In this document: one piece after another, positions 23,930 to 36,649 of the stretch
Layout: the number at the start of each line of letters is the position of its first letter
Numbering within the stretch: the first letter of the stretch is position 1
Source: Tyto alba
Taxonomy: Eukaryota; Chordata; Aves; Strigiformes; Tytonidae
Length of the DNA: 64,000 bases
Direction of reading: 5' to 3'
Assembly: GCF_018691265.1 (NCBI RefSeq)
Contig: NW_024881330.1
Coordinates: forward strand, 21,170,386 to 21,234,385
Made by a program: the position numbers and the translations under genes
Notes under the pieces: model-generated
The model's input: the letters and a program-made list of their open reading frames with translations, nothing else
The model's database searches: none
Told to the model about the DNA's origin: nothing

Positions 23930-26900
23930 AAGAATGCTCATTTAACATTTCTTTTATCTCATCAAATTCCCATAGATTTTAATATCAGAGAGAGTATGAT
24001 GCTTGCTTGCTTGCTTGCTTTTTCTTTTTTTTTTTTTTTTTCTTGGCAAAAGGAAGACAAAATGGACTGATTAACGCACCCATATTTTCCATTGTTCATT
24101 TCCTGGGAATCATTCATTCCTTGAGATTCTTTAGCAGTTGCAACGCATCTCATTAACGGAATTGGTCTGTACCCCAAGTATGCACAGCTCTCCATTTCAA
24201 TAGAAAACTTATCATTCTATTTAAAAAAAAAAATACTGAAAAATAATTCAAACTGAACAGAATTAATTCAATTTCTTCTCAAAATACTAAGCCATCACTT
24301 AGGAGGCTAAATCACTGTTCAGTGACTGCACATTTGAACTCCTTTTCCTAAGTTCTGGTGAAATGGAAATGAAGCTTTTTTAATTTGGCAAAACCAGCTG
24401 TGAACTGGTGTGTTTTGGCAAAAAAATAAATATGTAGTGAGAAAGCTCAAGGCAACCCTTGTAGGAATGCAGTAAAAAATCTAAAAATTAATGGATTTTG
24501 CAATTTCAGTACAAAATTCAGAAACTGGATGGGAAAAAATAAGACAATGGTTTTCCAGAAAGCAATAACAAAGCTCCTAACTCTCTAATACCAAAACAAA
24601 ATTTTCTGTAAAGTCTGATCTTTTCATAATATGATACTAACCTTATTTTCTGATCTTTGCTTGATTGCAAGTGAAATAATGAATAACTTTTATAGATGAG
24701 CTCATTAGTAGACTTCAGAGTTAATATTTACAAGTATGAATCTTGAGAGTTTATTCTTAGAACTTGTTTTCAGCTGCATCAAGACAATATCAGAAATTAA
24801 TTATAATGTAAGATAGAACAAATACTTATATTTATAGGAAATGTATAGATAGTAATGATTACATATTATGTTATTAATAATAGGTGTGCTGATGTTATCA
24901 TCTGTGAAAGAAAGATAAATTCTCACTTTCTTGTTCTTTCCCTGCATGTTTTCATCTCTGCAGTCTGTGCTTCTGGGTGATGTTTTCATGTGTTTGTAAC
25001 AGCTTCCACACTCCTCCTTTATAAAATTGATTGCATTTAAGCCCTGCTGATTCCTACCCAATTATGTTATCTTAATATATTATTTTATTGTCATTTTTTA
25101 GAAAGAAAAAACAATCAAACAAAATTCTTGCAGCTGTACAGGTATTTAGCTCTCATTTGTACTGCTCTCAAGAGTTATCAATTTAAATCCAGTGATTTGC
25201 CATTGAAACACATTGAAATATCTTGAAATAGCTCCCATTACTAAATCACACAAACATCCCACTAGCACAAGGTTTAAACAGAACACTTATTTTCCTCACT
25301 AGGGTCATCTGTGACTTCTCAATTTAGTGGTCCCTGAATTTTTTACTTGTCTAATTGTTCCATCTCCAGGTAGTCACAAAAACCCAAGTCTCCCTCCCTC
25401 AGCATGATGTATAGAACCAGTCTCTTCTTTTCAATCGTGAATGCTAGATGAGATGTTTAGAAGGCCTCCTTCTAGAGCAAGCACATGAAAGAGCAAACAG
25501 ATAACCACCCTGGCATCTTCAGGTATGGATGTGGCTGTCATCTCTGGATACAAACCATTTACATGTGAAAGAATGAAAACTAAAAATACTACTGGAACTT
25601 TCTATCACTTCAAAAAATAAATTTGGGATTGAGAACCATGATAAGTGTTGGCCTACATGTCCTTATGAAGGCTGAAAATACATACTTCACCAAAATATTT
25701 TGCTTGAATGCACCTGAAGGAAATACATAGACAAACATGCAAGTGCACTTCTATGAGAGTGACAAAGATGTCCAGTTTGGTGGTACTGGGAAAATCCCTT
25801 GTTCCCTGATCTTATTCCAGTCTCAGTTGTAAAATGACAAAAATATGACTTGCACAAATGGGATGCTGGGAAGGATGGAGGTCAGAATCACATCTAGAGA
25901 CTTGATATAGTCTGCCGTTTGGGCTAAGTCCCAGTTCCACTGATGTCAATTTAGATTTTCCTTTACCAGGCTTTGGCTAGATCTGCACAGGGATGTCCAT
26001 TCATATTGAGCACTGATTTCCATGAATTTGGATGGATGCAAGAATGGATGGATCTTGGCACCTGGGATTATTCCAGAGGATCTGCTACCTACGCCAACTT
26101 TTTGGGGGATTCTATAAATACTTCCTTCACTGAGGACATTTGTGTTTTTCTTTGCTTGAACCAGCTTTGTAAAGAAGGCAAACAAGCAAAGTATCTTATG
26201 CTTATTTTTCTTATAACCAAACAAAACTGTCTTATGTCTTCAGAATGGAGAGATGCCAAAATTCCTTCTTACTTCATACAATGTTCAGCTGATTGCTGTG
26301 GGATTTCTTTTCAAATGTCCTAAAGATTTTTTTTGTTATTACATAATACCAAAAAAGGAATTATCGAATTATTTATTTTTATTATGTGTGGTTGTGGACT
26401 ATTATAAATAGAGGCTGGGCTTTTCATGACACCTCAATTATTTCTATGTGCAGTGGATCCATTTATAAGAAATAACAGTTCTGTAAACTCATCCTGGCTC
26501 TGAAAGTCAAGCTGGGTTCTTTCTATATCACTCATCACTGAGTATGGCGTTTCTGAGGACCAAATTAGGTCTTTTTTTTAATGGCAGCTGTTGAAGTCAT
26601 TCAATGCCCTCAGTAGGTTTGTACTGATATAGAACTGCTTGGAATTTATTAAACTGTTCTGAGGATACAATACGAGTAAAATCCAACTGACTCTTTCTTA
26701 GCTGTATTGAATTCTGCTGTACCATCAGAAATGAGGGAGTAAACTTTCTTCACAGCTAAGCCTACAGATTTAATTGTGAATGCAAAAATAAGCAGATTAT
26801 TGACCAGATAAATATTGTTAAAGCTGTTCTTCTGAGAAGAGCTGTATATTAAATCTGTGAGAGCCTCACAAAGCATAAATTACCCTTAAATATGTCAAAT

Positions 26901-27640
26901 GAAGAACAAATGCATTGTTTTGGTTACAGTAGCCTCACTTAATTAAAGTTTATCAACAGAATTTTCTTACATTTCTGCCCATTTCTTAAGCATTGCTTCT
27001 GAGGTTACAGCTTTACATGGAGAAAGATAAAATCTGGGATACGCTGAAGAGTATTTTGGAAATTTTGGAATCATGGGAGAAATTCAATAAATTAAAAAGT
27101 TATCAACAGTAGAAGTTTCTAGCTGTGTTTGTAACAAAGTGACACAAAACTGACAACTTAGCTGAAACCAGTTAAACTCCTAACAGTTTAGTCCACAGTA
27201 ACTAGTGATGATTTTGCTTGGCTGTAGAGGAAGTATTAGAATAGAGAGATGAACAGATACTGGAAAAAAATATATTGTATAAGAATCTTCAGTAAGCATG
27301 TCTGCTAATGCTATGTTTTCAAACTCTTTACCTCAGAAAACCCCGGGCTTTTAGTTTATGTTTTATTTATCCACAAGCAAATAATTCTTAAAATAGGGCT
27401 TCAAATTTTGCTAAGGCCTTATGAAATATGAATCTCATTTCTCTCCATTCTTTCAGTCCATGCAGTTAGACAAAGGGATGCCACTGTCAGGATATAACAG
27501 GGATATATATTCCATGTGTTACAAGAAAGAGATATGGTAAAATCCTTCAAAATATGCGTTGTTATTAACAAAAGCTGAGGGTGTAGCTCCATCTTCCCAA
27601 GCCCTCCCACCTCAGTTTTTATCTGAAATCTGTGCTTCAT
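23930..27640. other. AT-rich noncoding stretch, no gene seen
   Basis: Contains the CTTG/poly(T) repeat at 24,001 and a small GGAT-rich patch at 26,030-26,053. Frames reach about 116 codons (25,973-26,323, plus) with no recognised domain. No RNA gene or transposon terminus was found. Confidence 0.65.
24001..24041 (+). repeat. (GCTT)5 tetranucleotide repeat with poly(T)
   Basis: Five GCTT units run straight into a T-rich tract broken by one C. A compound microsatellite. Confidence 0.9.
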
Positions 27641-27657
27641 TGGACATTATTGTTCAG

Positions 27658-27802
27658 AATATTCCCTTCCACTAAAGAAGAGACAGTTCCGTGTTTTTCT
27701 ACACCAAACACAGAGGCTGCAAAAATAAAATTTTCTGTGATGTCTCCTTGTAAGTGTAGCCTACGGAAAAAGTGTTCCTGGACAAACAGCAGCAGCAGCA
27801 AG
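27658..27802 (+). other. Weak candidate exon (unproven)
   Basis: An acceptor-like word TTATTGTTCAG ends at 27,657. A strong donor-like CAAG/GTAAGAA begins its intron at 27,803. The 145 bp between are open in one plus-strand frame that extends on both sides (27,632-27,838). The peptide is Ser-, Lys- and Cys-rich with a serine run from AGC repeats and resembles no family I know. Splice-like words arise by chance in tens of kilobases, so this stays a hypothesis. Confidence 0.12.
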
Positions 27803-28249
27803 GTAAGAACACCTATCTCCTTCGGCCCTTTCACTTAGTTGATGGCTGAACTTCAAAGCCTACTTTTGGACTATTTAAAATGCTAATACGATTAATAACA
27901 GGGAATTACTTTTTTACACCAAACTACACAAGGAAATTAAATTAAAAAAACCCCTATGCTAATGCACTGTAAAGGTTGCAGTTACAAATCACAGATCTGT
28001 TCATGGATATTTCATGAGCAGAAAAAAGGCTAAATTTGTCAGATAAATTATTCATTGTGAATTATTTGCTCAGCTCTATACTTTGCATGCGTACTGTATT
28101 TATAAATTTAACAGGGATTCTGGTGGTACCTCAGAAAGCAGCACAGTGCAAATTCTGCATATTCCACTTCAATTTCCAATTTGTCTCACCGTATGTGTTC
28201 TGCGGGTGAAATTCAACCCTCCCACACAATAGCTGGTTACCGAGGCTTT

Positions 28250-28560
28250 CTACACTGTTATGAAACCCACTCCCCCGCTCTCCTCCCGAAAGCAGCCACG
28301 GCCGCCTTCCCTCCCCTAGGGCGGGTGTGAAAGCCACCCGATCTGGGCAAAGAAAGGGGTACCAGCAAGTTTGTAAAAAGGTGTGAGGCTAAACTTGCTG
28401 TTGGGGCTCGTTTGTGGCGCTGGGGCAAGCGGGACAGAGGTGTACAAGGTCGTCCTGGCTGGCTGCTCTCCTTACTCCACAGCCTCCCTGGGAGGTGTGC
28501 GAACACCTCGCTTGGTGGCGAAGCACCCCCCAGCTACTGCTTGTTTAAGCTCATGCCAAC
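28250..28560. promoter_or_regulatory. CpG-retaining element with clustered T-box half-sites
   Basis: About 13 CpGs lie between 28,275 and 28,521. T-box half-sites (consensus AGGTGTGA) occur at 28,323 (GGGTGTGA), 28,379 (AGGTGTGA, exact), 28,438 (AGGTGTAC), 28,493 (AGGTGTGC) and, reversed, 28,501-28,508. The last two form a perfect 7-bp-arm hairpin at 28,492-28,509. No gene is supported, although frames of 66-83 codons exist. I infer a regulatory element, possibly responsive to a TBX/EOMES-type factor. Confidence 0.4.
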
Positions 28561-28761
28561 TTGGGTCTTCAGTATATTTTACAAAAAAAGACACCGTGTT
28601 AAGCCCTCTTGATTCTGCTGAAGCAAAAGGATAGAATTGATGTTAAGATGGCAGAGAAAACCTGAAACCGTCACCGCACAACACAGCACCTCCAGCGAAA
28701 GATTCCAGAGAGAGAAGGAAAATCTCTCTGAACAAAAAAATGAATATGAGTATTAAATGAC

Positions 28762-28778
28762 AAAACAAACAAACAAAC
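28762..28778 (+). repeat. (CAAA)n short repeat
   Basis: About four CAAA units. A minor simple repeat. Confidence 0.85.
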
Positions 28779-28899
28779 TGTTTCCATCACACACCAGGTC
28801 AAATCTCTCAAATATCTTAAGAGAAAACAAGTGGAACGGTATCAGTATTGCTTTACAAGTGAAAATTAAAATATGCTATAACATGTAATTGTACACGAT

Positions 28900-29880
28900 T
28901 GGCAAGAGCAGAATTTTTAATGAAGGGCAGACAGTGCTTTTAGGGCTAGCTAAACATTTTTTGCTTTAGCAGGGATGCAGAGCCAAAGAGGGGAGATGAT
29001 TTGGCAGTATGTTGACTGCATGCTTTTATCCTTTCGGCCGCTTAAGTTCTAGCAGAAGTAACTTGAACAGGACTACAGTTTAATACACTAAGGCTTACAC
29101 AGAAGGTATTATTTTCTCTTTGACAGGGTCCAGTGCTATTTTTATGCTGTTTGATAGAGAGCTGCTGTTAGGCCTCGGGGAAGGAATAGCAATTCTTTAA
29201 GTAGGGCTTGACTAACATCAGCTTCTTCCCTCCTACCACTTCAGCCACCTTCTCCGATACAGGAAACGCCTGCCTCTCCTTTTTCTTTAAAAAATACATG
29301 TTGTTAACTATCTCTTTAGTAATCCGCCTAACAAACCCTGGCTTGTTTGTGCGGGACGCCTAACTCCGACACCAGCCACTCTGTTTGTTAGTCCCTTCCT
29401 CCCCACTCCAGTGCCCAGCCTCCCTGCCTCCTCAATCACATGTGTTGTTTCTCATTTAAATGAACAGTTGGATTCTTTTATTTCTTACAAGTGCTGGATT
29501 CGCCTTATCGCCCTCATTCCTTTGGGGGTTGCCAATTGGTTTTATCCACGGATGTATCATTTCTCATGCTTCCCTTTTTTCTTACAAAGAGAAAGAACCA
29601 CTTCGTCAACAAGCCTCTCTGGAGTGGAAGATTAAAAACCTAGACATCACCTACCTTGCAGCGCTACTCCCAACTGGGTTGTGTAAAACTCAATTAAACT
29701 TGTCCCCATTGAATACTGCATTACAGTACATTAAACAGAAAATTCTTCAAGCGTGATGACAAAGCTTGAAACCTTGCCTCAAAGCTGTTCCTTGTAGCTT
29801 TCTTTAACATTTCAGTCTTTATGGTGCAAGTCTCCCGTTGACACAACTTTAGTCCAGCTATGAAAAATCACAGAGCCCCA
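28900..29880. promoter_or_regulatory. Long conserved-looking noncoding block
   Basis: Roughly 1 kb is free of simple repeats and of recognisable transposons, with balanced composition, retained CpGs (TTTCGGCCGC, GTGCGGGACG, AATCCGCC) and homeodomain-type words such as CTCAATTAAACTTG and CATTTAAATG. A 98-codon plus-strand frame at 29,460-29,756 has no recognised domain. The region ends abruptly at an A22 tract. It looks like constrained regulatory DNA, or an RNA gene I cannot identify. Confidence 0.35.
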
Positions 29881-29909
29881 CAGGGATTAAAAGAGAAAGA
29901 GGAGGAGGG

Positions 29910-29931
29910 AAAAAAAAAAAAAAAAAAAAAA
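29910..29931 (+). repeat. Poly(A) tract, 22 bp, after a purine run
   Basis: A22 preceded by a GA-rich purine stretch from about 29,889. The sequence on its 5' side is the long complex block, but I see no target-site duplication that would mark it as retroposed. Confidence 0.9.
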
Positions 29932-30182
29932 GAAAGCCCTGTCAAAACTGGTCTTGGCACTTTCCTTAGTGCATCTATTGAAACTATGTCACCCTCAGAC
30001 TAGAACCTGAGAAGTATTAGAGAGACCTGTGAACAATCCAACAATTTAGAAAAACACTATGTTCACGCCATTCAGTTGCCTTTATGCACTTTTTTCTCCA
30101 CGGGAAACAGGTACTCACAATCTCCCCCAATTAAAAAAATGCCTTAAGGCTAAAATATGAATTAAGGAAGGGCACAATTATT

Positions 30183-30199
30183 AAAAAAAAAAAAAAAAA
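30183..30199 (+). repeat. Poly(A) tract, 17 bp
   Basis: A homopolymer run in AT-rich DNA. No retroposon body was recognised. Confidence 0.9.
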
Positions 30200-31656
30200 G
30201 ATGTCAAGCCAAGAATTACAACCTCATCCAAAATCCAAATGTCAGTGATTTCTGAGGAAATATGAATTAAGATCCGAATACAGAGCTGTAGTTCACTGTG
30301 ATGTAAATGAAATACCAAAAACTTACTGCTAATATTTCAAGTATTAGTTTCTTCCCTTTATGAAACAATGATGACAAGTTTACCTCAAATTTGTTTCTAC
30401 CTGAGCTCACGATACCTCTTCAACTAATGACTAGAAAGGTTTCAAATTCTAAGCAACTCAGAGTGATTTGTGCATGGGCTAAGTAAGTAAATATTTTATA
30501 TTCAAATTTCCCAAAGAAAGAGTTAGGTATGCTGAAAAAGGAAAAAAATAGGTCATCAAATACATTCAGAAAAATTCCCACTTTTCTTACATAAACCTAA
30601 TGAGATATAGCTATGTTACATGTCCAAGCATATATAAGAGTTATTAAAAGCCTAAGTAGTTATACTTCCACAATTCATCAATATACTTCCAAATCATTAT
30701 TTATTCTCTTGATTCTTAATAGTGATAGATGTAAAAAGACATGATGAGCATCCAAATCTTTCCTAAATAATAAGGCTTAAAATGGTTGCTTCTTAACTCC
30801 TTCCTTAAGAGAATGCATATTGTTACTGCATATATTACAAAGCATTTAAAACCACTTCCACTCAATAAAAATTTTCTTGAATTTCAGCAACAGATGCTGT
30901 AAATCATACATTCACTACTTGGGCTGCTCAGACACAAAAAGTACTGTATAATTCTTTCTCTTTCTTGTGTACTATTACTTTAGTTTATACAAAATATTCT
31001 GAGTAGATAATACAAAATATTTTGAAGATGCCACATGATATGCATGCTATTGCTCTGCAAAGATTATTTATTAGTCCAGCTATGTGTAGTTAAGTGCTAG
31101 ATTATCGCACATAGACTACTATATAAACTCTGAAAAAGAGAAAATGATGCATCCCATTTTCAAAGGGGAACAAAGGCGAATGTAATTAAGCAAGCCACAT
31201 ATTATCAAATTGTTGGGACTCAATTACTTCCGACAGTTCCTTTTCATCTCCTGAACTGTACGTAAAGTCCTGCGTGGCTTCTCTCTGGTGTTTTAATTTG
31301 CCAAAGAGCCCTGCTGGTAATACAGTATTTAGGATCTATGATGAAGGGATGACAGGGGACTTGTAAGTCCTTGCTGATGACTTACCCTGCCTAGTGACAA
31401 TTTTTTTCCATCTCTGGAGGACAGAGTTCAGTATCTTTGGGTACTTACAATTACAGTAAGTTATACATGCTAGAGAGTACTCAGAGACTTGGTTCGTCCT
31501 TTTTTGGACATTTCCACTATGAACCTGAATTTCTGTGTAGTAGGAAAATGAGGAGAGAAATGAGGACAATGAATTAGAAAAATTATGGGATAGCTATTTA
31601 CTCCACTACATCAGTTTTGTACCAGTAGATGCCAATGAAGATAATTGACTGTGATG

Positions 31657-31671
31657 AAAAAAAAAAAAAAA
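31657..31671 (+). repeat. Poly(A) tract, 15 bp
   Basis: A homopolymer run. No retroposon body was recognised. Confidence 0.9.
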
Positions 31672-33829
31672 TTGTGCCAACCAAATGCTATATACTGAAA
31701 ATATTTTAAATATCCCAAACATTAGCATCTGTTCCTTGTGTTAAGGATAGTGTGTAACTTGTTCAGTGCTATGGAAAAAGTCTGTTTTCCACAGAAACAA
31801 TAGTTATGTCAGGATAAAGCAAAATAACATAGTAACCCTACATGAGTACTGAGTTTAAAACTAACCATATGAAAGTATGATTGTTTCCAAAGTTAAACAG
31901 AATTGTTTTTTCTCAGAGTTTTTTCTTCTTTTTGTGTTCTCCATTTACAGTATTATTCTACAAAACTCTTTAGCTTAACAAATATTAACTCACTTTCATC
32001 AGAGATGCTATATGAAAATAAATAATTGGAAATGGAACAGTATACATTTTTTTATCACTCTCAGCTGGGCATATGCACCTATTAGTTAATTTGGGGGGGC
32101 TACAGCTAATGAATTCATTGTAGTGTGAATCACAGGCAACCTTTACCAGGATCTGACAAGTTGTTACTACTTAAAAGTGACACAGTTTGATAAATCAGGT
32201 GTTTGACTCATGGCATACAGCTAAAATCTGACCAGGCCACTTCCAAAAGACAGAATTAGATTCAGATTTACTGTTTAAAAACTGCAGGCTGTTTCTTTTT
32301 CCCCAGTAGTCAATGTTATTAGTAATAGTGGCTGGAGTCTGACAACTGCAAATGCAAATTGACCCAACTTTTCTCCAGAAAGAAAGAAGGTAAAGAAACT
32401 GAATGAAAATAAAGAATGCTGCTGGATAGTAATGGTAGACTGTCAGGCTGATGTGCTCAAAGAAAACCTCAGCTAATCAGCTCCTATTGATTCCTCTATA
32501 ACACTAACATCCCAGAGACAACATGAGGGATGTGATACAGCCATACAAGACTGACACACAAAAAAGAGCAGTCCCAAACTTAAGGATTTCCTTTAATATT
32601 TTCAGCTCAAGGACCAACTTTTAGATCACTCGTGTACCAGTTTAACATCCGAAAAGAATCCCATTTGAAGAAAATGCTCCTGTTAAGAAAGTACTTCTCA
32701 GTGGGTGCTTTTGAAGACTTCTCTGACTCAGGAACTGAATTATCTCAGTACAATTAGACCTTTAAGTATTCAACTATTCACATGTTTAGACTTTGCAATA
32801 ATTAGAAACATAAAACAAAAATCCAAGTGCTAACACTAGGCTCATTCTTCATTTGACTGAGTATGTACATATATTCTTAAAGAGAAGAAGGTCATATATC
32901 AGTTCATCACTTCTTTGGAATCTTCTAGCTGAATATATTAAAGGATTTTTTTTTTAGGTGTAATTGATCTAAAATTATTTTTTTTCTGCTTATCGTCACT
33001 TAGGAGCATTTTTACAAAAGAAAGCAATGTGTTTTGGAAAGAACAATTTTTGTGATGCTGTGGTTCGGTTTTTAAATATGTCAAAAAAAATCAAGTTGTT
33101 CAATGTCCAACGCTAATCCATTTGTTATGTTATATCCTAGATTACAAAATTAAGATCAAACCAAAGAAACAGAATGCAGAATGTTGTTCCTTTTTCATGT
33201 ATTTCTGTAGGAAATGAAGAGAAAATAAATAATGAATTATAGGAAGTATATCAGAAAGACAGAGCAGTGCCACACATATAAAGCTGATGAACATATTGTG
33301 GCAAGCCAGAAAATTGTCATGTTTCACGCGTTATGGTGCAGTGGATGTAATTGAGAAATAGCTTGTGTGTACAAAATCAGCATTCTCTCCTTGACTCACT
33401 GCAAAGCTTATGACATTTAGGGATTTACATAGAAAGTACATGGAAAGAGAAAGAACTATATTTAAAGAGTCAATATCAGTGCATCTTCTGAGACAGTGCA
33501 AAGGACCAATAGTGGCTTCCATGAAAGCAACAAAAACAGTTAATTCTTTAAATCATTACTAAAATTTCAATTTTTTCCCTAACATAGCTAGTTAAACCCA
33601 AATAAAATACATAATACTTTGCACCACAAAACAGATTGCTTAATAAATTGCTCTTGGACCACTGGTCCACAAAAGATTTTCAGGATGGGATCCTGAACAT
33701 ACAGCCTATGCTCATTTAGCCCTAATTAATTTCTACTTTAGAAGGGAATGGAAGATAAAACTCTTGAAGTCATACTTCAGGATACACTTTCCACCAAAGT
33801 AAGCCACTGAAAAATCTCACTGTTTGTGC

Positions 33830-34030
33830 TTTTATACTTAATTTGCTCCAATGATAAATATAATTTAATTGAACCTTAATCATAAAACTGGCTTAGCCTT
33901 AGCAATCTGTCAGTCTTATTTTAAGTTTTCATTTAATTGTAACTTGAAAATGCATTTAAACTTCACATAATTTAAATCCATTAAAATGCACGTGCACCCA
34001 CCATAAAAGCAAGCCTGTTCACATTTAAAA
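33830..34030. promoter_or_regulatory. Conserved-looking AT-rich block
   Basis: Dense TAATTT, TTTAATTG and CATTTAAAC words without microsatellite structure, ending in a CACGTGCACCC stretch after AAAATG near 33,990. The motif density suggests homeodomain binding. Evidence is texture only. Confidence 0.22.
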
Positions 34031-35293
34031 GAGCAGTTTATTAATAGAAGATGCATAGTGATCACTTGATGCCACCCCTCTCATTTTCCAGTGTGAAACA
34101 GTTCCTTTTCATCTCATACTTCAAGTTCAATTGCCCATCTTATAATATCAGCAAACATTCTGGCTGGCCAAAAACACCACTGTCTCCCCTGTGTCTCAGA
34201 TGCTTCCATTCCTTCATATCTGAACATTTGTTCCAACTAACAGATCAACCACACTACTTTGTCTTAGTTTCTGAGTTGAAGGTTAGGGTCTATCAGTCAA
34301 TTCCCATTAAGCCACTAATCCTTGGTTTTCTCAAAAATGTCTTTCATTTGTTCAGATCTTGAATAATTTGTGCATTGTCTTTACTGTTCAATATACTTCT
34401 TCCATGTTATTTTTATATATTCAATTGTAAAAGCAAATTTTCTATTTGTGTGTGTTTCTATATCACCACCATTACAAACAAGAATTCTCCATTCACCAAA
34501 ATAATGTTATAGACCCCAGTATGTATTATCTGACTGTGCACTTCTATTTTTTAAATAAGAAGTTACAATGGTTATTAAAAGCATCTGGTTAAGTCTGAAT
34601 ACATCTCTCTTCTAGCATTTATAACACAATATAATGTTTGAATATTATTTTTACATTGGTTTGCACTCTATAAAATGTATATTTTTTCCCTGTGTCATCT
34701 TCTGCTTTCAGCATTTTATTGCAAAACTAGCATTCTTCTGTAATTTATAAAGTGAATGCTAGCACTTTTATTGAGCCTTAACAATGTTAACTAGGACTTA
34801 TTCTTTCCATCTTCTAAACTCTTTTCCAAATATTTCCTCCCAGTGATTATTAACATGTGATAGTATAATTGCTCAGAATACCTGGAGTTGCCTATGCAGA
34901 AGTATATGTTGTAGCTATAGGAAGAGATTTCAGGACCCTCTGTGGCTTGGGGGAAACACTAACTGAGGCCTGAGTTGGTTTATTTTTTATATATAAATAT
35001 ATAGATGTATATATGCTTGTATACTATGATAAAATCATAATAAATTATCTTCCAGGCAAGTTCTGCTCCAGCAACAAACCTTAGTTCTGCATGCCACCAA
35101 CCGATTCAGTCATGTGCATCACCACTCAGCTACAGAACATCTCTACTAAATCTGCTTCAACATTGCAACTAGCTTCAAATATCACAGTTCAGTCCCACTG
35201 TAGCATAGATTTCTGTTTGTCAGCATCACATTTCTCCACATGCCCTGACGGAATGAAACTAAAACAAGAAAGAAAAACACAAATCTGAAACAG

Positions 35294-35341
35294 CTTTCTT
35301 TTTTTTTTCTCTCTCTTTTTTTTTTTTTTTTTTTTTTTTCT
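35294..35341 (+). repeat. Pure pyrimidine tract, 48 bp
   Basis: An uninterrupted C/T stretch, mostly T with a central CTCTCTC. Its mirror is a polypurine strand with triplex potential. Confidence 0.9.
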
Positions 35342-35496
35342 GTAATACCAAAAGGAATTACATTTTAAGAAAGCTGCTAAGTTCCCTCTGTGTCTGCAGT
35401 AGCAGGGGTTCACTCCTCAGATAGTAAACACACAATGAAGCAGGTTGCAACTTCTCCATGCTTTCTTCAGTTTTCTTCAGAGAAGACTAAGAAGGT

Positions 35497-35514
35497 GGGA
35501 GGGCTCAGGGGGGG
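35497..35514 (+). other. Potential G-quadruplex on the plus strand
   Basis: GGG, A, GGG, CTCA and then G7 satisfy the G3+N1-7 rule within 18 bp. It lies in the CpG-poor, GC-richer segment after the pyrimidine tract. Confidence 0.55.
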
Positions 35515-36099
35515 ATGCCCCAGCACTGGGGAGGAGAAGGGCAGCTGCAGGCAGGGGCAGCATCTTGCCCCATCACAAGGGGGACTGATATGAAGGACTC
35601 CCATATTTTGCACCATGCTGGAGTTCTTTCCATAACCTCCACTCCCCGTCCTCCCCATTGCACTATACACACTTCATAACCAGCCCCAAATAACAGGGCA
35701 CAGTTGCCATTGCATGGATGTGGTCCACAGTGCTGGCCTCAGTGCCACGGTGCCCCACTGTGAAGTCCTGCTCCTTGTGGCCTCTGTCTACAGCAGGGAG
35801 CAGTGCTGGAATGCCATGGGAGAAGGAGAGAAATGCTGACATTGATCTTTGGATCAGAGAGTACACAGATTGATCCCCAGAATCAATAGAGAGGTCAGGA
35901 TTCAGTCACACATGATCTCCAGCTACAGCTCTTAAGTAATTTCTGGAAGACAATGGAGGGAAATGTATGTATGGATGTGACCAAGGGTTACATCTCGATC
36001 CCAATTTCTGTTTAAGGAAACTGACACACCAGAAGAGCTTTTTCAATTGCTTTCAGCTCTGAATCCATTTTCCTGAGCATAAAACAAATCTCAGTGTCC

Positions 36100-36640
36100 T
36101 TGGTATTGCAAGAGGAGCTATTAATTTCTTTTAACATATACATTGTTTTTATACTTCTATAATGTCAATAAGTCTCATTAAGCTTCTAAATTAAGAATGA
36201 GAACAAAAATGAGCACAGTTTGCTTTGAGAAGTAACACAGATTCTAAGTATCATCAATAAATTAATTAAGCAGGATCCAAAATGTGGCTAGGGAATTTGA
36301 GAAGAGAGAAATGCTGGCTGTGCTGTTGCCTATGTGAGCAAGCACAGCAATCACCTGCTGGAGTCTCCAGCGTAACAAGAATAGGATCTTAGGGACCTAA
36401 TAATAAATCACTGGCTTGCAGGTCAATTAAGTGGCCAAGAGCCACTTGCATTCCACCCGTTGTGCCATAATAACAGCTTTGCTTGTAAGCAGCTAGAGAC
36501 AAAACACATCCGACATGATTTTAACACTGTGTTCCAGGCAGCCCAGCTCCACAGCCCACTTGGACATCATGGCTACATGTCACACAGGCTTTGCTGGGAG
36601 CTTGGCACCTTGAACACTATGAAAGAGTTTTCCCTGAATT
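36100..36640. promoter_or_regulatory. Conserved-looking noncoding block
   Basis: Complex, repeat-free sequence with TAATAATAAATC, GGTCAATTAAGTGG (NKX/homeodomain-like) and CATCAATAAATTAATTAAGC words. No credible coding frame: the 61- to 73-codon frames are unrecognised. A regulatory role is inference. Confidence 0.3.
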
Positions 36641-36649
36641 ATTAACTTC

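Larger units (their letters stand above)
29890..33820. other. AT-rich noncoding stretch, no gene seen
   Basis: Homopolymer A tracts occur at 29,910, 30,183 and 31,657. Frames are at most about 77 codons and unrecognised. A 15-bp palindrome lies at 33,655-33,669. No transposon or RNA gene was recognised. Confidence 0.65.
34031..36090. other. Noncoding stretch around a pyrimidine tract
   Basis: AT-rich to 35.3 kb, then a 48-bp pyrimidine tract, then about 500 bp of GC-richer but CpG-poor sequence (35.4-35.9 kb) with a potential G-quadruplex. A plus-strand frame of 103 codons at 34,051-34,362 is unrecognised. The T-rich tract beside GC-richer DNA could be the poly(A) end of a minus-strand retrocopy, but I find no polyadenylation signal and no target-site duplication. 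Confidence 0.5.

Noticed and set aside
31620..31640. CCAGTAGATGCC, resembling a CTCF core
   Set aside because: A key G of the GGC block is replaced and the flanks do not extend the motif. Too weak to claim an insulator.
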